NCBI GenBank assembly: GCA_026874595.1
Contig: CM049322.1
Coordinates: 53,347,386-53,411,385, forward strand
DNA length: 64,000 nt
DNA from: Sipunculus nudus
Lineage: Eukaryota > Annelida > Sipuncula > Golfingiida > Sipunculidae
Direction: 5' to 3'
In this document: positions 49,927 through 61,103 of the stretch, in pieces
Layout of the letters: every line of letters begins with the position of its first letter
How positions within the stretch are numbered: position 1 is the stretch's first letter
Notes under the pieces: model-generated
What the model saw: the letters and a program-made list of their open reading frames with translations, nothing else
Databases searched by the model: none
Told to the model about the DNA's origin: nothing
Translations under genes and position numbers: made by a program

Positions 49927-50231
49927 ATGAATCTAGAAGCCCTCTGTTTACGTTGCACTAACGCATGGCTACCAAATATATCTTTTTCTTCATATGCATT
50001 GATGTGCACCCAATCTGGCATATAGATAATTTTATTAATCGAATACATTTTAAAGGTTTATATCTATTATCTCATGCTTACCCACGATATTGTTCTATTA
50101 TCCTTTTGAGACTTAGATTGTTTAAAAATATTCGTGAGCTTTATATGGTCTTCAACGAATTTTGATGTTTCATTTAATTTGAGAGTGAGGGTAAGATTAA
50201 TATATTCAGCTCATTAGGGTGCATTTTGAGC

Positions 50232-50236
<5 letters not shown>

Positions 50237-50284
<48 letters not shown>
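50237..50284. repeat. (TA)n microsatellite (left arm)
   Basis: A pure TA tract of about 48 nt. The homologous right-arm tract is at 55,750-55,796. Confidence 0.95.
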
Positions 50285-50289
<5 letters not shown>

Positions 50290-50439
50290 TCAAATACACA
50301 AATGTAATTTACCAATGAAAGGGTTACAAAAAATGAATAAAATCAGCTTCAAATTGCCAATTTTGGTTCTTCCTGTTAAGAAAATGCCTGTTAGTTTCAG
50401 CTTTGCATTAGCTGGTTTCTGTGATACTCCATCCTAAGG

Positions 50440-51760
50440 AACAATTTCCATGCATGAATAACCTGAACTGGGCTAAGGGAAAAGATATTTTCCCTAATGA
50501 AGGTAGAAGCAATGAAACGTGCACTTCCTTGGATTCAAAAAATTAATATGAGGCTTTTAAAATCGTGACTTCTATTAGAATAAAAAAATTTCTCATTGGT
50601 TATCTATTTAGAATAGTCAAACATTTTCGTTCCAACGCATAACATTGTAATTATATCGATCGGTTGTAAGAAACAGCAATTTGTTGACTAGTTCTGGTAA
50701 CTTCACGTTCTCAACAAGCAAGCAGTTAGATATGTTGTTTCAATAACATCATGATTTACTTAGTATAACAGGCTGGCACCCCATTTATTGCAGGGTCGAA
50801 CTCACAAGCAAAACACAAAAGACGGTTTATTTTATAAACTCCAGCATAGAATGTTTTGCTATCATCAATCACTAGTGACAATAGTGGGCATGATGAATAT
50901 GTGATGAAAATTGAAACCGTCAATTCTTAATAACACTAGATACAAAGATTAGTGGCAAATGATAATATATATGGTCATAAATCCTGTGTCTGATATTTTT
51001 CCAATGGAACCTGGCAACAATAGAACATTTTCACCTAAAATTTACCTCTTCTGCCATAATGGTAACAAATGTCAGGAGCCGTGTTTGCCGAGACGAGCTT
51101 AAAGGATTTCAAAAGCTGGATGCTGTTTTATCAGCGACTATTAAATTGAAGTTTCTCGTTACACAAGCTAGACATGTTGCTAAAAACAAAAAAAAGAGAA
51201 TACCTTTTATTATATTTCAGACGTTTGAATGAATGAAACCTAGCATAAATATTACAGCGAGGTTCTTGAAATATTGTCTGGCAAGACTTTCATTAAGCTA
51301 GAAAATATGTACAACACTGTTTCGTTGGACTTGAACACAGGAGGCGACCGTTACTCGCCGTGCGCATGCCCGTGGAAAAGGTCTATTAAGGGGACTATTT
51401 TAAACCCAGTCCATATAAGGGAATCAGCTTACCCTTGTATTACTGAATCTGAGATGAAAAAGAATTGTAAACAATTTCCGTAAAATTGTTCACTCAATGG
51501 TCCTTCAAATCACTCTTATTTATTTTGTTGTACAAGTTGTAATTGTGTTGAGCTGCGCTCCTTGTCCACTGTTTACACAGTGCTGTATTTAGACCTTTAG
51601 TGTTCAATCCGATACCTAACTGTCATTGGCCTGCATATTACTGCCCTGTGTAAAACGCAAACCAAGTGATGGACAAACTCTGCTGAAACATGCAGTCGAT
51701 AAGCAAAATTATAGTAAGAATGCAACATAACCACTGCATAAGCGCAGTACAGGAGCTGTT
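50440..51760. repeat. Paralogous segment 3, without a signal-peptide exon
   Basis: Third related segment. It shares the flanking landmarks with segments 1 and 2 but has no ATG-leader exon at the expected place (about 50,480-50,540). It contains GCGCATGCCCGTGG followed by AAAGGTCTATTAAGG. It is copied, inverted, in the right arm (about 54,300-55,600). Confidence 0.55.
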
Positions 51761-52306
51761 TTTTTATGAAAAGGGTTTTACATCTAGCTCTCTGAATGAG
51801 TGCACAGCTTTCTGTTGTATTTTTAGAATGTGATATAAAACCTGGTAATGTACAGGTACATGTTTTTTAAATAAAGTAACTGTATTAAATGAAGTGCTAT
51901 TTTGCCTTTTCAGACTGGAAATGAATACCCATTACATGTCTCTCTTTCGCGGAGGTATCAACAGCCTAAGTTACCCAACGCATCTGTTACCATTTTCTAT
52001 AAAAAAAAATTGCTTTAAGTAAGGACTTGTGGCATGGCCGTTACTATATGTAAGGATTGTTACCCTGAAGAACCAAACTTTTACCGAGTAAGAAAACAAT
52101 GAGCACACGACATGGGCTTGACAAAATAGTATAGAGATTCAGATGTAAACCGTATAATTCACGACGTATAAACTAGACTCTGATTGGTCGCTTCGTATCA
52201 GCAGTCAGTTGTTTCTGGGTGTGAAGAAGTCGAGCCATGTTTGACATTCAACGTGCAATCTGATGTACTTGGGTCGTCGTTGAAAATGTTCTAGTTACTT
52301 GTGCTC

Positions 52307-52592
52307 ATGGACTGTGACAAAAAGATTGATTTACTTGATTACTGGATTTACAATCATATATAATGTATGCAAGATACAGTCAAGAAAAGAGGTCAAACTG
52401 ACAAGAAACAACCTAACGAAAGGAGAGATTCTTAAGATAATCATGTCACCTATTAATGAAGACCCATTTTGGTTTATGTATTGTCTGGGACGCTTGCGTA
52501 AATATGAGCTTAATATTTTAAAGTCCATGGAAGCAATCCTGACAATAGTACATAGAAATGCTCTGAGGACATTCATAATTGAGTTCCAGTAA
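52307..52592 (+). pseudogene. Frameshifted small gene remnant, possibly CARD-like (left arm)
   Basis: An ATG opens MDCDKKIDLLDYWIYNHI and stops. A second frame of the same strand then continues with NNLTKGEILKIIMSP, NEDPFWFMYCLGRLRKYE and LNILKSMEAI. Put side by side the two parts resemble a death-fold CARD pattern (LLDYL, LTxxEIxKI, L..L..RK, A...AL), with about 20 extra residues at the break. Both arms carry the same break, so it predates the inverted duplication. A CCAAT box (CTGATTGGTCG, about 52,180) lies upstream. The CARD idea is speculative; what is clear is a broken frame conserved in both arms. Confidence 0.25.
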
Positions 52593-52650
52593 TGAGAAAA
52601 ATGCCCATGCATGTTAACATGACATTACTTTGTTTTCTATCACCCTAGGA

Positions 52651-53383
52651 CCTTGTTGATGCCTGTCACTTGTCTAGTGTAGAGGCTTGAATATTCAGAG
52701 CAGTGTAAAAGAGTATGTGATCACGAAAATAGCAGAGAGCCAATCTAGATGTATATATAATGGAATATAGTATTTTGTTACATTGGAGAATACTTGAACT
52801 GTCCATTTAACTGGATTTCTTGAGGTATTTAAATTTAATTCTTCTTGTCCTTTTCAAACACATAGTAAAGGCTAATCATTAGCTTTCGGCGTTGTACTCC
52901 TTTAATATAATTGCGCTTTCAGCATCCTGTTTCCTCATTTCTACTCTTCTTCTCGATGTGGTCTTAACCTTTTCTTTTCCCCCTGTTGTCAAGATAAAAA
53001 CAATTCTGGTATTATGCCATGTCCTCTTCTATGTACTTATCTAAGCCACTTCAAGAGTTTAGCAAAGTATCCAGATATTATCCTCAGGTTTTTATATAAT
53101 CATTACATTCAGTACATGTCACACGCAAACGATTTTTAGCTCAGCTGACTGAAAGTCATCTGAGCTTTAGCGATCACTTTTTGTCCGTCGTCCGTCTGTC
53201 TTTCTTGCGTCTGTCCGTCTGTTTGTCTGTCCGTCCGTTAACAGGGCACAAATCGTAACCACTAGACCTATAATCATCTAACCTGACATCAAAGGAAACC
53301 CATGGATAATCTCGTCGGAAACCAGAAATTAGGTTTCTGTTACCCATATCTTACGAGAAATGGGACTCTACCCCCTCAAAAGC
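52651..53383. other. Palindrome spacer with an AGCTCAGCTGACT hairpin repeat
   Basis: About 733 bp of single-copy sequence between the arms. At 53,138-53,166 AGCTCAGCTGACT and AGTCATCTGAGCT form a hairpin (12 of 13 pairs, loop GAA). It is followed by TTTAGCGATC, GTCCGTC-type repeats and ATGGGACTCTACCCCC-like sequence. I associate this arrangement with a very common interspersed repeat in bivalves. No gene. Confidence 0.7.
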
Positions 53384-53441
53384 TCCTAGGGTGATAGAAA
53401 ACAAAATAATGTCATTTTAACATGCATGGGCATTTTTCTCA

Positions 53442-53727
53442 TTACTGGAACTCAATTATGAATGTCCTCAGAGCATTTCTATGTACTCTTGTCAGGATTG
53501 CTTCCATGGACTTTAAAATATTAAGCTCATATTTACGCAAGCGTCCCAGACAATACATAAACCAAAATGGGTCTTCATTAATAGGTGACATGATTTTCTT
53601 AAGAATCTCTCCTTTCGTTAGGTTGTTTCTTGTCAGTTTGACCTCTTTTCTTGACTGTATCTTACATACATTATATATGATTGTAAATCCAGTAATCAAG
53701 TAAATCAATCTTTTTGTCACAGTCCAT
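53442..53727 (-). pseudogene. Frameshifted small gene remnant, possibly CARD-like (right arm)
   Basis: Mirror copy of 52,307-52,592 with the same early stop and the same second frame. It differs by two residues (Lys for Ile near GEILK, Arg for Ile near LTRVH). The similar wording of the break in both arms argues against a sequencing error. Confidence 0.25.
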
Positions 53728-55747
53728 GAGCACAAGTAACTAGAACATTTTCAACGACGACCCAAGTACATCAGATTGCACGTTGAATGTCAAACACGGC
53801 TCGACTTCTTCACACCCAGCGACAACTGACTGCTGATACGAAGCGACCAATCAGAGTCTAGTTTATACGTCGTGAATTATACAGTTTACATCTGAATCTC
53901 TATCCTATTTTGCCAAGCCCTTGTCGTGTGCTCATTGTTTTCTTACTCGGTAAAAGTTTGGTTCTTCAGGGTAACAATTCTTACATATAGTAACGGCCAT
54001 GCCACAAGTCCTTACTTAAAGCATTTTTTTTTATAGAAAATGGTAACAGATGCGTTGGGTAACTTAGGCTGTTGATACCTCCGCGAAAGAGAGACATGTA
54101 ATGGGTATTCATTTCCAGTCTGAAAAGGCAAAATAGCACTTCATTTAATACAGTTACTTTATTTAAAAAACATGTACCTGTACATTACCAGGTTTTATAT
54201 CACATTCTAAAAATACAACAGAAAGCTGTGCACTCATTCAGAGAGCTAGATGTAAAACCCTTTTCATCAAATAGCAGCTCCTGTACTGCGCTTATGCAGT
54301 GGTTATGTTGCATTCTTACCATAAGTTCGCTTATCGACTGCATGTTTTAGCAGAGTTTGTCCATCACTTGGTTTGCGTTTTACACAGGGCAGTTATATGC
54401 AGGCCAATGACAGTTAGGTATCGGATTGAACACTAAAGGTCTAAATACAGCACTGTGTAAACAGTGGACAAGGAGCGCAGCTCAAAACAATTACAACTTG
54501 TACAACAAATAAATAAGAGTGATTTGAAGGACCATTGAGTGAACAATTTTACGGAAATTGTTTACAATTCTTTTTCATCTCAGATTCAGTAATACAAGGG
54601 TAAGCTGATTCCCATATATGGACTGGGTTTAAAATAGTCTCCTTAATAGACCTTTTCCACGGGCATGCGCACTGCGAGTAACGGTCGCCCCCTGTGTTCG
54701 AGTCCAACGAAACAGTGTTGTACATATTTTCTGGCTTAATGAAAGTCTTGCCAGACAATATTTCAAGAACCTCGCTGTAATATTTATGCTAGGTTTCATT
54801 CATTCAAACGTCTGAAATATAATAAAATGTATTCTCTTTTTTTGTTTTTAGCAACATATCTAGCTCGTGTAACGAGAAACTTCAATTTAATAGTCGCTGA
54901 TAAAACAGCATCCAGCTTTTGAAATCCTTTAAGCTCGTCTCGGTAAACACGTCTCACATTACATTTGTTACCATTATGGCAGAAGAGGTAAATTTTAGGT
55001 GAAAATGTTCTATATTTGCCAGGTTCCATTTGAAAAATATCAGACACAGGATTTATGACCATATATATTATCATTTGCCACTAATCTTTGTATCTAGTGT
55101 TATTAAGAATTGACGATTTCAATTTTCATCACATATTCATCATGCCCACTATTGTCACTAGTGATTGATGATAGCAAAACATTCTACGCTGGAGTATATA
55201 AATAAATCGTCTTTTGTGTTTTGCTGGTGAGTTCGACCCTGCAATAAAAGGGGTGCCAGTCTGTTATACTAAGTAAATCATGATGTTATTGAAACTACAT
55301 ATCTAACTGCTTGCTTGTTGCGAACGTGAAGTTACCATAACTAGTCAACAAATTGCTGTTTCTTACAACCAATCGATATAATTACAATGTTATGATTTGG
55401 AAGGAAAATGTTTGACTATTCTAAATAGATAACCAACGAGAATTTTTTTTATTCTAATAGAAGTCTCCATTTTAAAAGCCTCATATTAATTTTTTTGAAT
55501 CCATGGAAGTGCACGTTTCATTGCTTCTACCTTCATTAGGGAAAGTATCTTTTTCCCTTAGCCCATTTCAGGTTATTCATGCATGGAAATTGTTCCTTAG
55601 GATAGAGTATCACAGAAACCAGCTAATGCAAAGCTGAAACTAACAGGCATTTCCTTAACAGGAAGAACGGAAATTGGCAATTTGAAGCTGATTTTATTCA
55701 TTTTTTTGTAACCCTTTCATTCCTAAATTTAATTTGTGTATTTGAAG

Positions 55748-55749
<2 letters not shown>

Positions 55750-55796
<47 letters not shown>
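55750..55796. repeat. (TA)n microsatellite (right arm)
   Basis: Counterpart of 50,237-50,284, of nearly equal length. Confidence 0.95.
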
Positions 55797-55799
<3 letters not shown>

Positions 55800-56850
55800 G
55801 CTCACGATGCACCCTAATGAGCTGAATATATTAATCTTACCCTCACTCTCAAATTAAATGAAACATCAAAATTCGTAGAAGACCATATAAAGCTCACGAA
55901 TATCTTTAAACAATCTAAGTCTCAAAAGGATAATAGAACAATATCGTGGGTAAGCATGAGATAATAGATATAAACCTTTATAATGTATTCGATTAATAAA
56001 ATTATCTATATGCCAGATTGGGTGCACATCAATGCATATGAAGAAAAAGATATATTTGGTAACCATGCGTTAGTGCAACGTAAACAGAGGGCTTTTCTTT
56101 AAATTGTAGAACATTTTTATCATGAACTTTACCATATCAAGACAAATAGTGCAAAACATCTTACAATTAAAACAGATATAATATGATTTGTTTTTCAACG
56201 TCACCAAACATGGAAACAACTGCAACGGAATGCTTGACTTTTTACACATTCCATCTTTTCTTGTGTGCTCCTTATGCAGTGGTTATATAATAACAATGTC
56301 ATAGCCTATTTCTCTCAACCACTGCCAGCTATAGCAACATTTTCCGGGTTTGCCCATCAGACGGTTAACACAGAACTGACATATTCAGCCAATGAGAGCA
56401 TGGTAATCGATTCTGCTTCAAAATTTGAAATACTTTGCTGCGTAAACCTCGAGCATGCACTGAAACTCGACACCAATACAACTTGCATCGTCTTCATTAA
56501 ATAAATAACACAGGACTCTCGTAGCTACAGAGTGATTTGAAAGACCTAGGAGTGAAAACATTTTCAGTGTCATATTTAAAAGTCTTCTGGTAATCTAAAA
56601 TATAAGTACTTCAAAGCAAAGGGTAGTCAATGGAAAGCTGAATCGTTTATACATTATGTATACATAATAGGCCTTTTTTTATAAGCATGCGCACTGCGGT
56701 GATCACCTGCTGTGTTCACTCCAGCCAACCAGCAATGTATGTTTTGTCTATTGGAACAAAATTACATACCGGAATATGCGGCATGAACTTACGTTAACTT
56801 ACTTAACCGTAAACTTTATGAAGGGTTTATTACATTAAATCATCTGATAT

Positions 56851-59008
56851 AAAATCTATATATTAATAGCGTAAGGCGATTTTTGTGATTTTCCGTATCG
56901 CCTCTGATACCTCCGTACGGATTGCCGTGATTTTCGACATACATATGCTCTGGGTTTGTCCGAAGAGATTCCGCCCCCTTTTATTTGCAATATTTGCGTA
57001 TTACCTGCATAATTAATAATTTTAATATTTGCTCCCACGCGGGCGCCTCTTTTCTTTGTGTCTTCAGGCCTGGTAACACAATGGCCACAGAGTGTTTGAT
57101 GGCGGGACAGAGTTTTTCTCCGGGGGCCTTATCTGGGCTTTTCTTAAATTTGCGGTGACCGGCCCGAAATAATCCCCATTGTAGATCCCTTCTCAAAAGG
57201 CAACCTCCGCGCAGCGAAAAGGTCTATTGTGCACAAGGAGATCTCGCGTGAGGAAAATGCTTAAAAGGGGGATCTGTCAAAGAATGAACATTTTCCGAGC
57301 GGTAGTGAATGCAGGGTAGTGTGTAAAACCTGAACCCCACGGTCCCCGGACCCCATAAACCTATTTCCTCATTTTCCATTATTTATACCGATTAAAAACA
57401 CCACTATTGTTGATGTAAGGACAGAGCAAAGTCCCTAAATGTTGCACATTTGTAAATGACCGATTCACTGAAAGATTTATAATTACAAAAATATTTCGAT
57501 GAAGACGGACATCATTTACTTGAATTGCCGACTGTTCAATTTTGACGGACCCCAGTAACCACCGCTCATATTTTTATTTATGACTATAAGAGGACAAAAA
57601 TAGCACTCATGTCACACACTAAATATAATATTTGTTATTTTAAATGAAAATATAATAGTGCGGACACAGTGGGGGGAGATTTAATACGTAGTGCATTAAC
57701 AGTTGAGCGGACCTGAGACTGATATATCAGAGCACTTCCACATAACAACAGGTTTCGTGTTCCGTTCATAACCATACAATTTTAAAGTTGGCAATAACAT
57801 GAATGCCGAAAGGAACTGTTGATTACTTGCATTTCAAGCAACTACAGGTTCCAAAATAATGATTTTGTAAATATTTTAAATTATAATACTTTTTAAGACG
57901 CTACACAAATGAAATAAATACCAAATATAAAATTATGAATAAAAACTGAGACAGAAATGTAAAAATACAGAAACAAACACAATAATAAATCACAAATGTG
58001 TCATGGCTAAACGTGATGTCAAATACATGTATGTACTAAAGAAATGGTAAAATAACGAGAAAACGGGGTCCATGTAATCCGTGAGGTCCGTGCCCCAGGG
58101 TCCGTAAGTGTTTTTTTATCAAATTTTGTTGCAAAACAGACTATTTTTTATGTTTTAACCAAACATAATATAAAATATGTCTTTAGATACGATTATGCTA
58201 AAATATCTGGACAAATTACCATGAGGGTTTAAGAATTACAATTTTTTCTTGGGTTCCGGGATCCGGAGTGGGATCCGGGTTTAACACACTGGCTGAACGC
58301 AGTGACTGTCTCTTGGCTCAGCTTTCAAACAGAAAGGAGTGTGTGATATTTAAAATTATATACAGCCATTAAATGTACCACATAATATAATGCTACAACG
58401 AACTTTTGCGCAGCGGGATTGCCCGACCATGTGAGTGCTCAGTTTTTGTGCGTTATAACCGGAATGCAATTATCGAGATCACGTCTCAGCGCTGTACTGT
58501 ACTACCATGCAAGATAACAGGTCCCTGTACTGGCGGATTCACGGGCGTGGAGGGCAACTGTAAATGGCGATGTTCAGCATAATATATATTTTCATATAAA
58601 AATGATTTTATTTAACATATCAAATTCTTCGAAAATTCTCCGGCCAACCTCTCGGCTTCAATTAGAGTTTTATGCATAACACCATGCATATAATGGATCT
58701 ATATATTAATAGCGTAACGCGATTTGTGTGAATTTCATTTCTCCTCTGACACTACGGTTTGCCGTGATTTTTGACATACATATGCTCCGGGTTTGTCCGA
58801 AGACATTCCACCATTCGGATAAGAAGGTATTCGTCCAGGTCATTCAGACTCCGACACAAGGTAAACTCAGAGACGGAACACTTATACCAAATGTCGGATT
58901 CAAAGAGACAGTAACATTGTACACCCAAGACATGAAACTATGACAGACTTTTTGACATCAGAACTAAATGCTCGCCCAAAACCGTGCATGGCACGGGTAA
59001 TTGCTAGT
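56851..59008. other. 2.16 kb insertion found only in the right arm
   Basis: The left arm is continuous at about 49,142-49,160, where this arm has 2.16 kb extra. A direct repeat of about 110-120 bp flanks most of it: 56,853-56,970 and 58,699-58,812 share CTATATATTAATAGCGTAA, TTGCCGTGATTTT and GGGTTTGTCCGAAGA. Between them lies a TIR element (57,318-58,290). Small open frames at 56,981-57,196 (minus) and 58,728-58,943 (plus) match nothing I recognise. The directly repeated ends suggest a composite mobile unit or captured DNA. Confidence 0.6.
57318..58290. mobile_element. TIR element inside the right-arm insertion
   Basis: The left end AGTGTGTAAAACCTGAACCC and the inverted right end AGTGTGTTAAACCCGGATCC match over roughly 35 bp with mismatches, and both are followed by C-rich repeats (GGTCCCCGG, GGATCCCGG). 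GAATGCAG and GAACGCAG lie a few bases outside the two ends and might be a target duplication. No transposase, so non-autonomous. Confidence 0.45.
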
Positions 59009-59944
59009 ATATTCTTAATTGTCGACATTACGGATCAGAGTACTAAGTGTCAGTGGCGAACGACAGATGTCGCCAGGGTGATGGAAATGAGAAAGCTCAG
59101 TTTTATAGCTGCCGTTGAACAGCTGTTGAAATCCAGTCGACTCTGCCTGCAAACACGACACGTTCACTGTACCTTTACAAAAAGGGAGATAATTAAAATG
59201 TAATAAATGCTTGTGTTCCATGTACTATCGGAGAAATGTCAGACACAGGGTTAACGACCACAATTTGCCATTTATCTAAGTTTGATAAAGGGTGGAAAAT
59301 ATTGATTCCCATTACATATTCAACATCCCCACCTTTGTTACCAGTTATGGATGACAGCGCAATATTCCATGCAGAAATATAAAATGCTCTGCCTTTTATG
59401 TTTTGCTGGGGCTTTTTAAACTCCATGAAAGGAACCAGTCTATTAAACTTAATAAGTTATAATGTAATAATGTAAAAAAAGTACATAATTGCTTATCTGA
59501 TAGTGACGTGAGATGGTCATTTGCACTGCTGATCATAGAGACGTGGTTGCAGTGTTTTCGTTTAACTAATCAATATAGATACAGCGCAATACTTGAAAAT
59601 GCACATCAAAGAGGCCCAAAACATGACCAAATGAGAATGTCTGTTAGAATGAAAAATGCTCGTCTCTTCTAAATAGATAAGAATATAAGAGAATTTATAT
59701 TTTTACTGTAGCTTACCATTTAAGCGGCCTCATTCTGAATTTAGAATTCACGGGTGTGCACATAATTCCATCACGCTGAATTATATATGATATTTAATAA
59801 TAACTTACTTTGTCTTTGGCAGCCTGCAAATATGACTATGTTTTGTGGCAGATATTGCTGCTCCGGCGGTTCTTTGCTTGCTGAGGAAAAGAATAACTAA
59901 TACAGTTTTTTTGCGGGCTGCCTGTGCCGTGAAGGTACCTAGAA

Positions 59945-59984
59945 ATGTTCCTGTTTGCAGTGTCTATCTTGATCGCTTGTTCAG
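59945..59984 (+). CDS. Signal-peptide exon of the right-arm secreted PAN protein
   Basis: ATG, leader MFLFAVSILIACS and a phase-1 donor (CAG|GTAAGG). It is identical in coding sequence to left-arm exon B. The next exon is only 0.8 kb away (60,780), because the 16.3 kb block present in the left arm is missing here. The leader is short but hydrophobic, with a small residue at its end, as expected for a signal peptide. Confidence 0.65.
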
Positions 59985-60779
59985 GTAAGGAAATTTGCTT
60001 GCTGTCCATCTCGAACTTCTGTGGGGAAAGAAGCTAAGTTACGTCGCCCAGTTTGCCAGTCTAGGTTATTTCTACATGTAATTTCAATATATCATATTTC
60101 CATTTTATTGATGAACCAACTCCATAAGTATCTCCACTAGTATTGGTCGCAAGCTATAAGGATCTTCAGTATAAATGTCTCCTACCATAAAGCGGCAATA
60201 TTTCGATTGTTCATTTTATCAGACTCAATCTTTTTATTTTATTATCAGTCTTAGAATATGGATTAAAAAAATATATCATCTATATATCTATATATATATA
60301 TATATCATATATTGATATAACATATTAGTTCTTAATATTGCAATCAACTGTTATACAAAAATATCATAAACAATGTGCATATAAAATCCTATGTTTAAAG
60401 GTAGAGGTTTAATCTAGGGTCTTGAGGCCGTGTACGTTCATTGATCATATATAGATTTATCTTGAACTTGAGGCTGGTAAATCCTTGTACGTTCACATGC
60501 GGACAGGTCATGATGTGTTCTTTATAAACGCCAAAATGTAGGTCACTGTGACCCATGATCTCTCAGTAACGCTGCGACATATCAAAACCATCTGTCAGTC
60601 TGTTTAAATAATCACTAGTCAAATCAACTGTAAGATTTATAATAAGGCCAATTAATAGAAGTCATAGATGTGTTAACACTGTAGTCCCCGTGTATGGTAT
60701 ATGTACCCCAGTAAAAAGTCAGGATACAGATAATGAGTCTGATAATTAGCTATATCTCAATTTGAATTATTCACCACAG
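59985..60779 (+). other. Short intron carrying the deletion joint
   Basis: Contains (TA)n near 60,280-60,306 and the joint at about 60,393, where the complement of 47,755 meets the complement of 31,395 with a 2-bp overlap (GT). Confidence 0.6.
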
Positions 60780-61042
60780 AAAACACCTGTAAAAAGACAA
60801 AAGGAGGACATTTCAACCTAATTCCTGAAAGTGTGTTCGTTGGAGCGGAGCCTGCCATAATTCTGTCAGACAAGACCAAGACCGACTGCGTTATTTATTG
60901 TCTTCAGACTCCAGCCTGCATGACCATCAACGTCATCGAGCAGAGGCTTTGTCAACTGTTCAAGGCACGACGTGGATTCAAGGACACGACCATTAAAGCA
61001 AGTGCTGACACTTCGATCTTAGAATTAATCAAATGCCTTTAA
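60780..61042 (+). CDS. PAN/apple-like terminal exon of the right-arm secreted protein
   Basis: The acceptor TTCACCACAG is followed by a phase-1 exon of 263 bp. Joined to 59,945-59,984 it gives a 100-residue protein: a 13-residue leader, Glu at the junction, then NTCKKTKGGHFNLIPES and a domain with six cysteines (NTC, TDC, IYC, PAC, RLC, IKC). The pattern suggests three disulfides in a PAN/apple fold and an extracellular binding role; the ligand is unknown. It ends IKCL-TAA, and AATAAA lies 56 nt downstream (61,098-61,103). Differences from the left-arm exon are a 9-nt in-frame deletion (HPGE to Q), KTKG for MARR, and the stop codon. The intact frame, splice sites and poly-A signal suggest it can be expressed. 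Confidence 0.7.
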
Positions 61043-61097
61043 AGCACATTACCTTCTTATGCTGTTCTTTTTTCACCAGAAAAACGCATACATGCAC

Positions 61098-61103
61098 AAT
61101 AAA
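61098..61103 (+). terminator. Poly-A signal AATAAA of the right-arm gene
   Basis: Canonical AATAAA, 56 nt after the stop of the PAN exon. The homologous hexamer in the left arm (30,677-30,682, minus strand) is overlapped by the extended frame of that copy. Confidence 0.55.

Larger units (their letters stand above)
28268..52650. repeat. Left arm of a giant imperfect palindrome
   Basis: Two blocks of this arm, 28,268-31,395 and 47,755-52,650, occur as reverse complements in the right arm (60,394-63,497 and 53,384-60,393). The intervening 31,395-47,755 has no right-arm counterpart. Identity is highest next to the spacer: 4 differences in about 330 bases around 52,331-52,640. The arm also contains local duplications, the 97-bp minisatellite, a Gypsy fragment and the ILEI exon. 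Confidence 0.9.

Noticed and set aside
57318-58290. LTR retrotransposon flanked by the 115-bp direct repeats
   Set aside because: The repeats lack TG...CA ends, a primer site and a polypurine tract, and no pol sequence lies between them; the inner ends are inverted, not direct.
58728-58943. Plus-strand 71-residue frame in the right-arm insertion
   Set aside because: There is no recognisable motif, and it begins inside the flanking direct repeat whose other copy is not open in that frame; not called as a gene.
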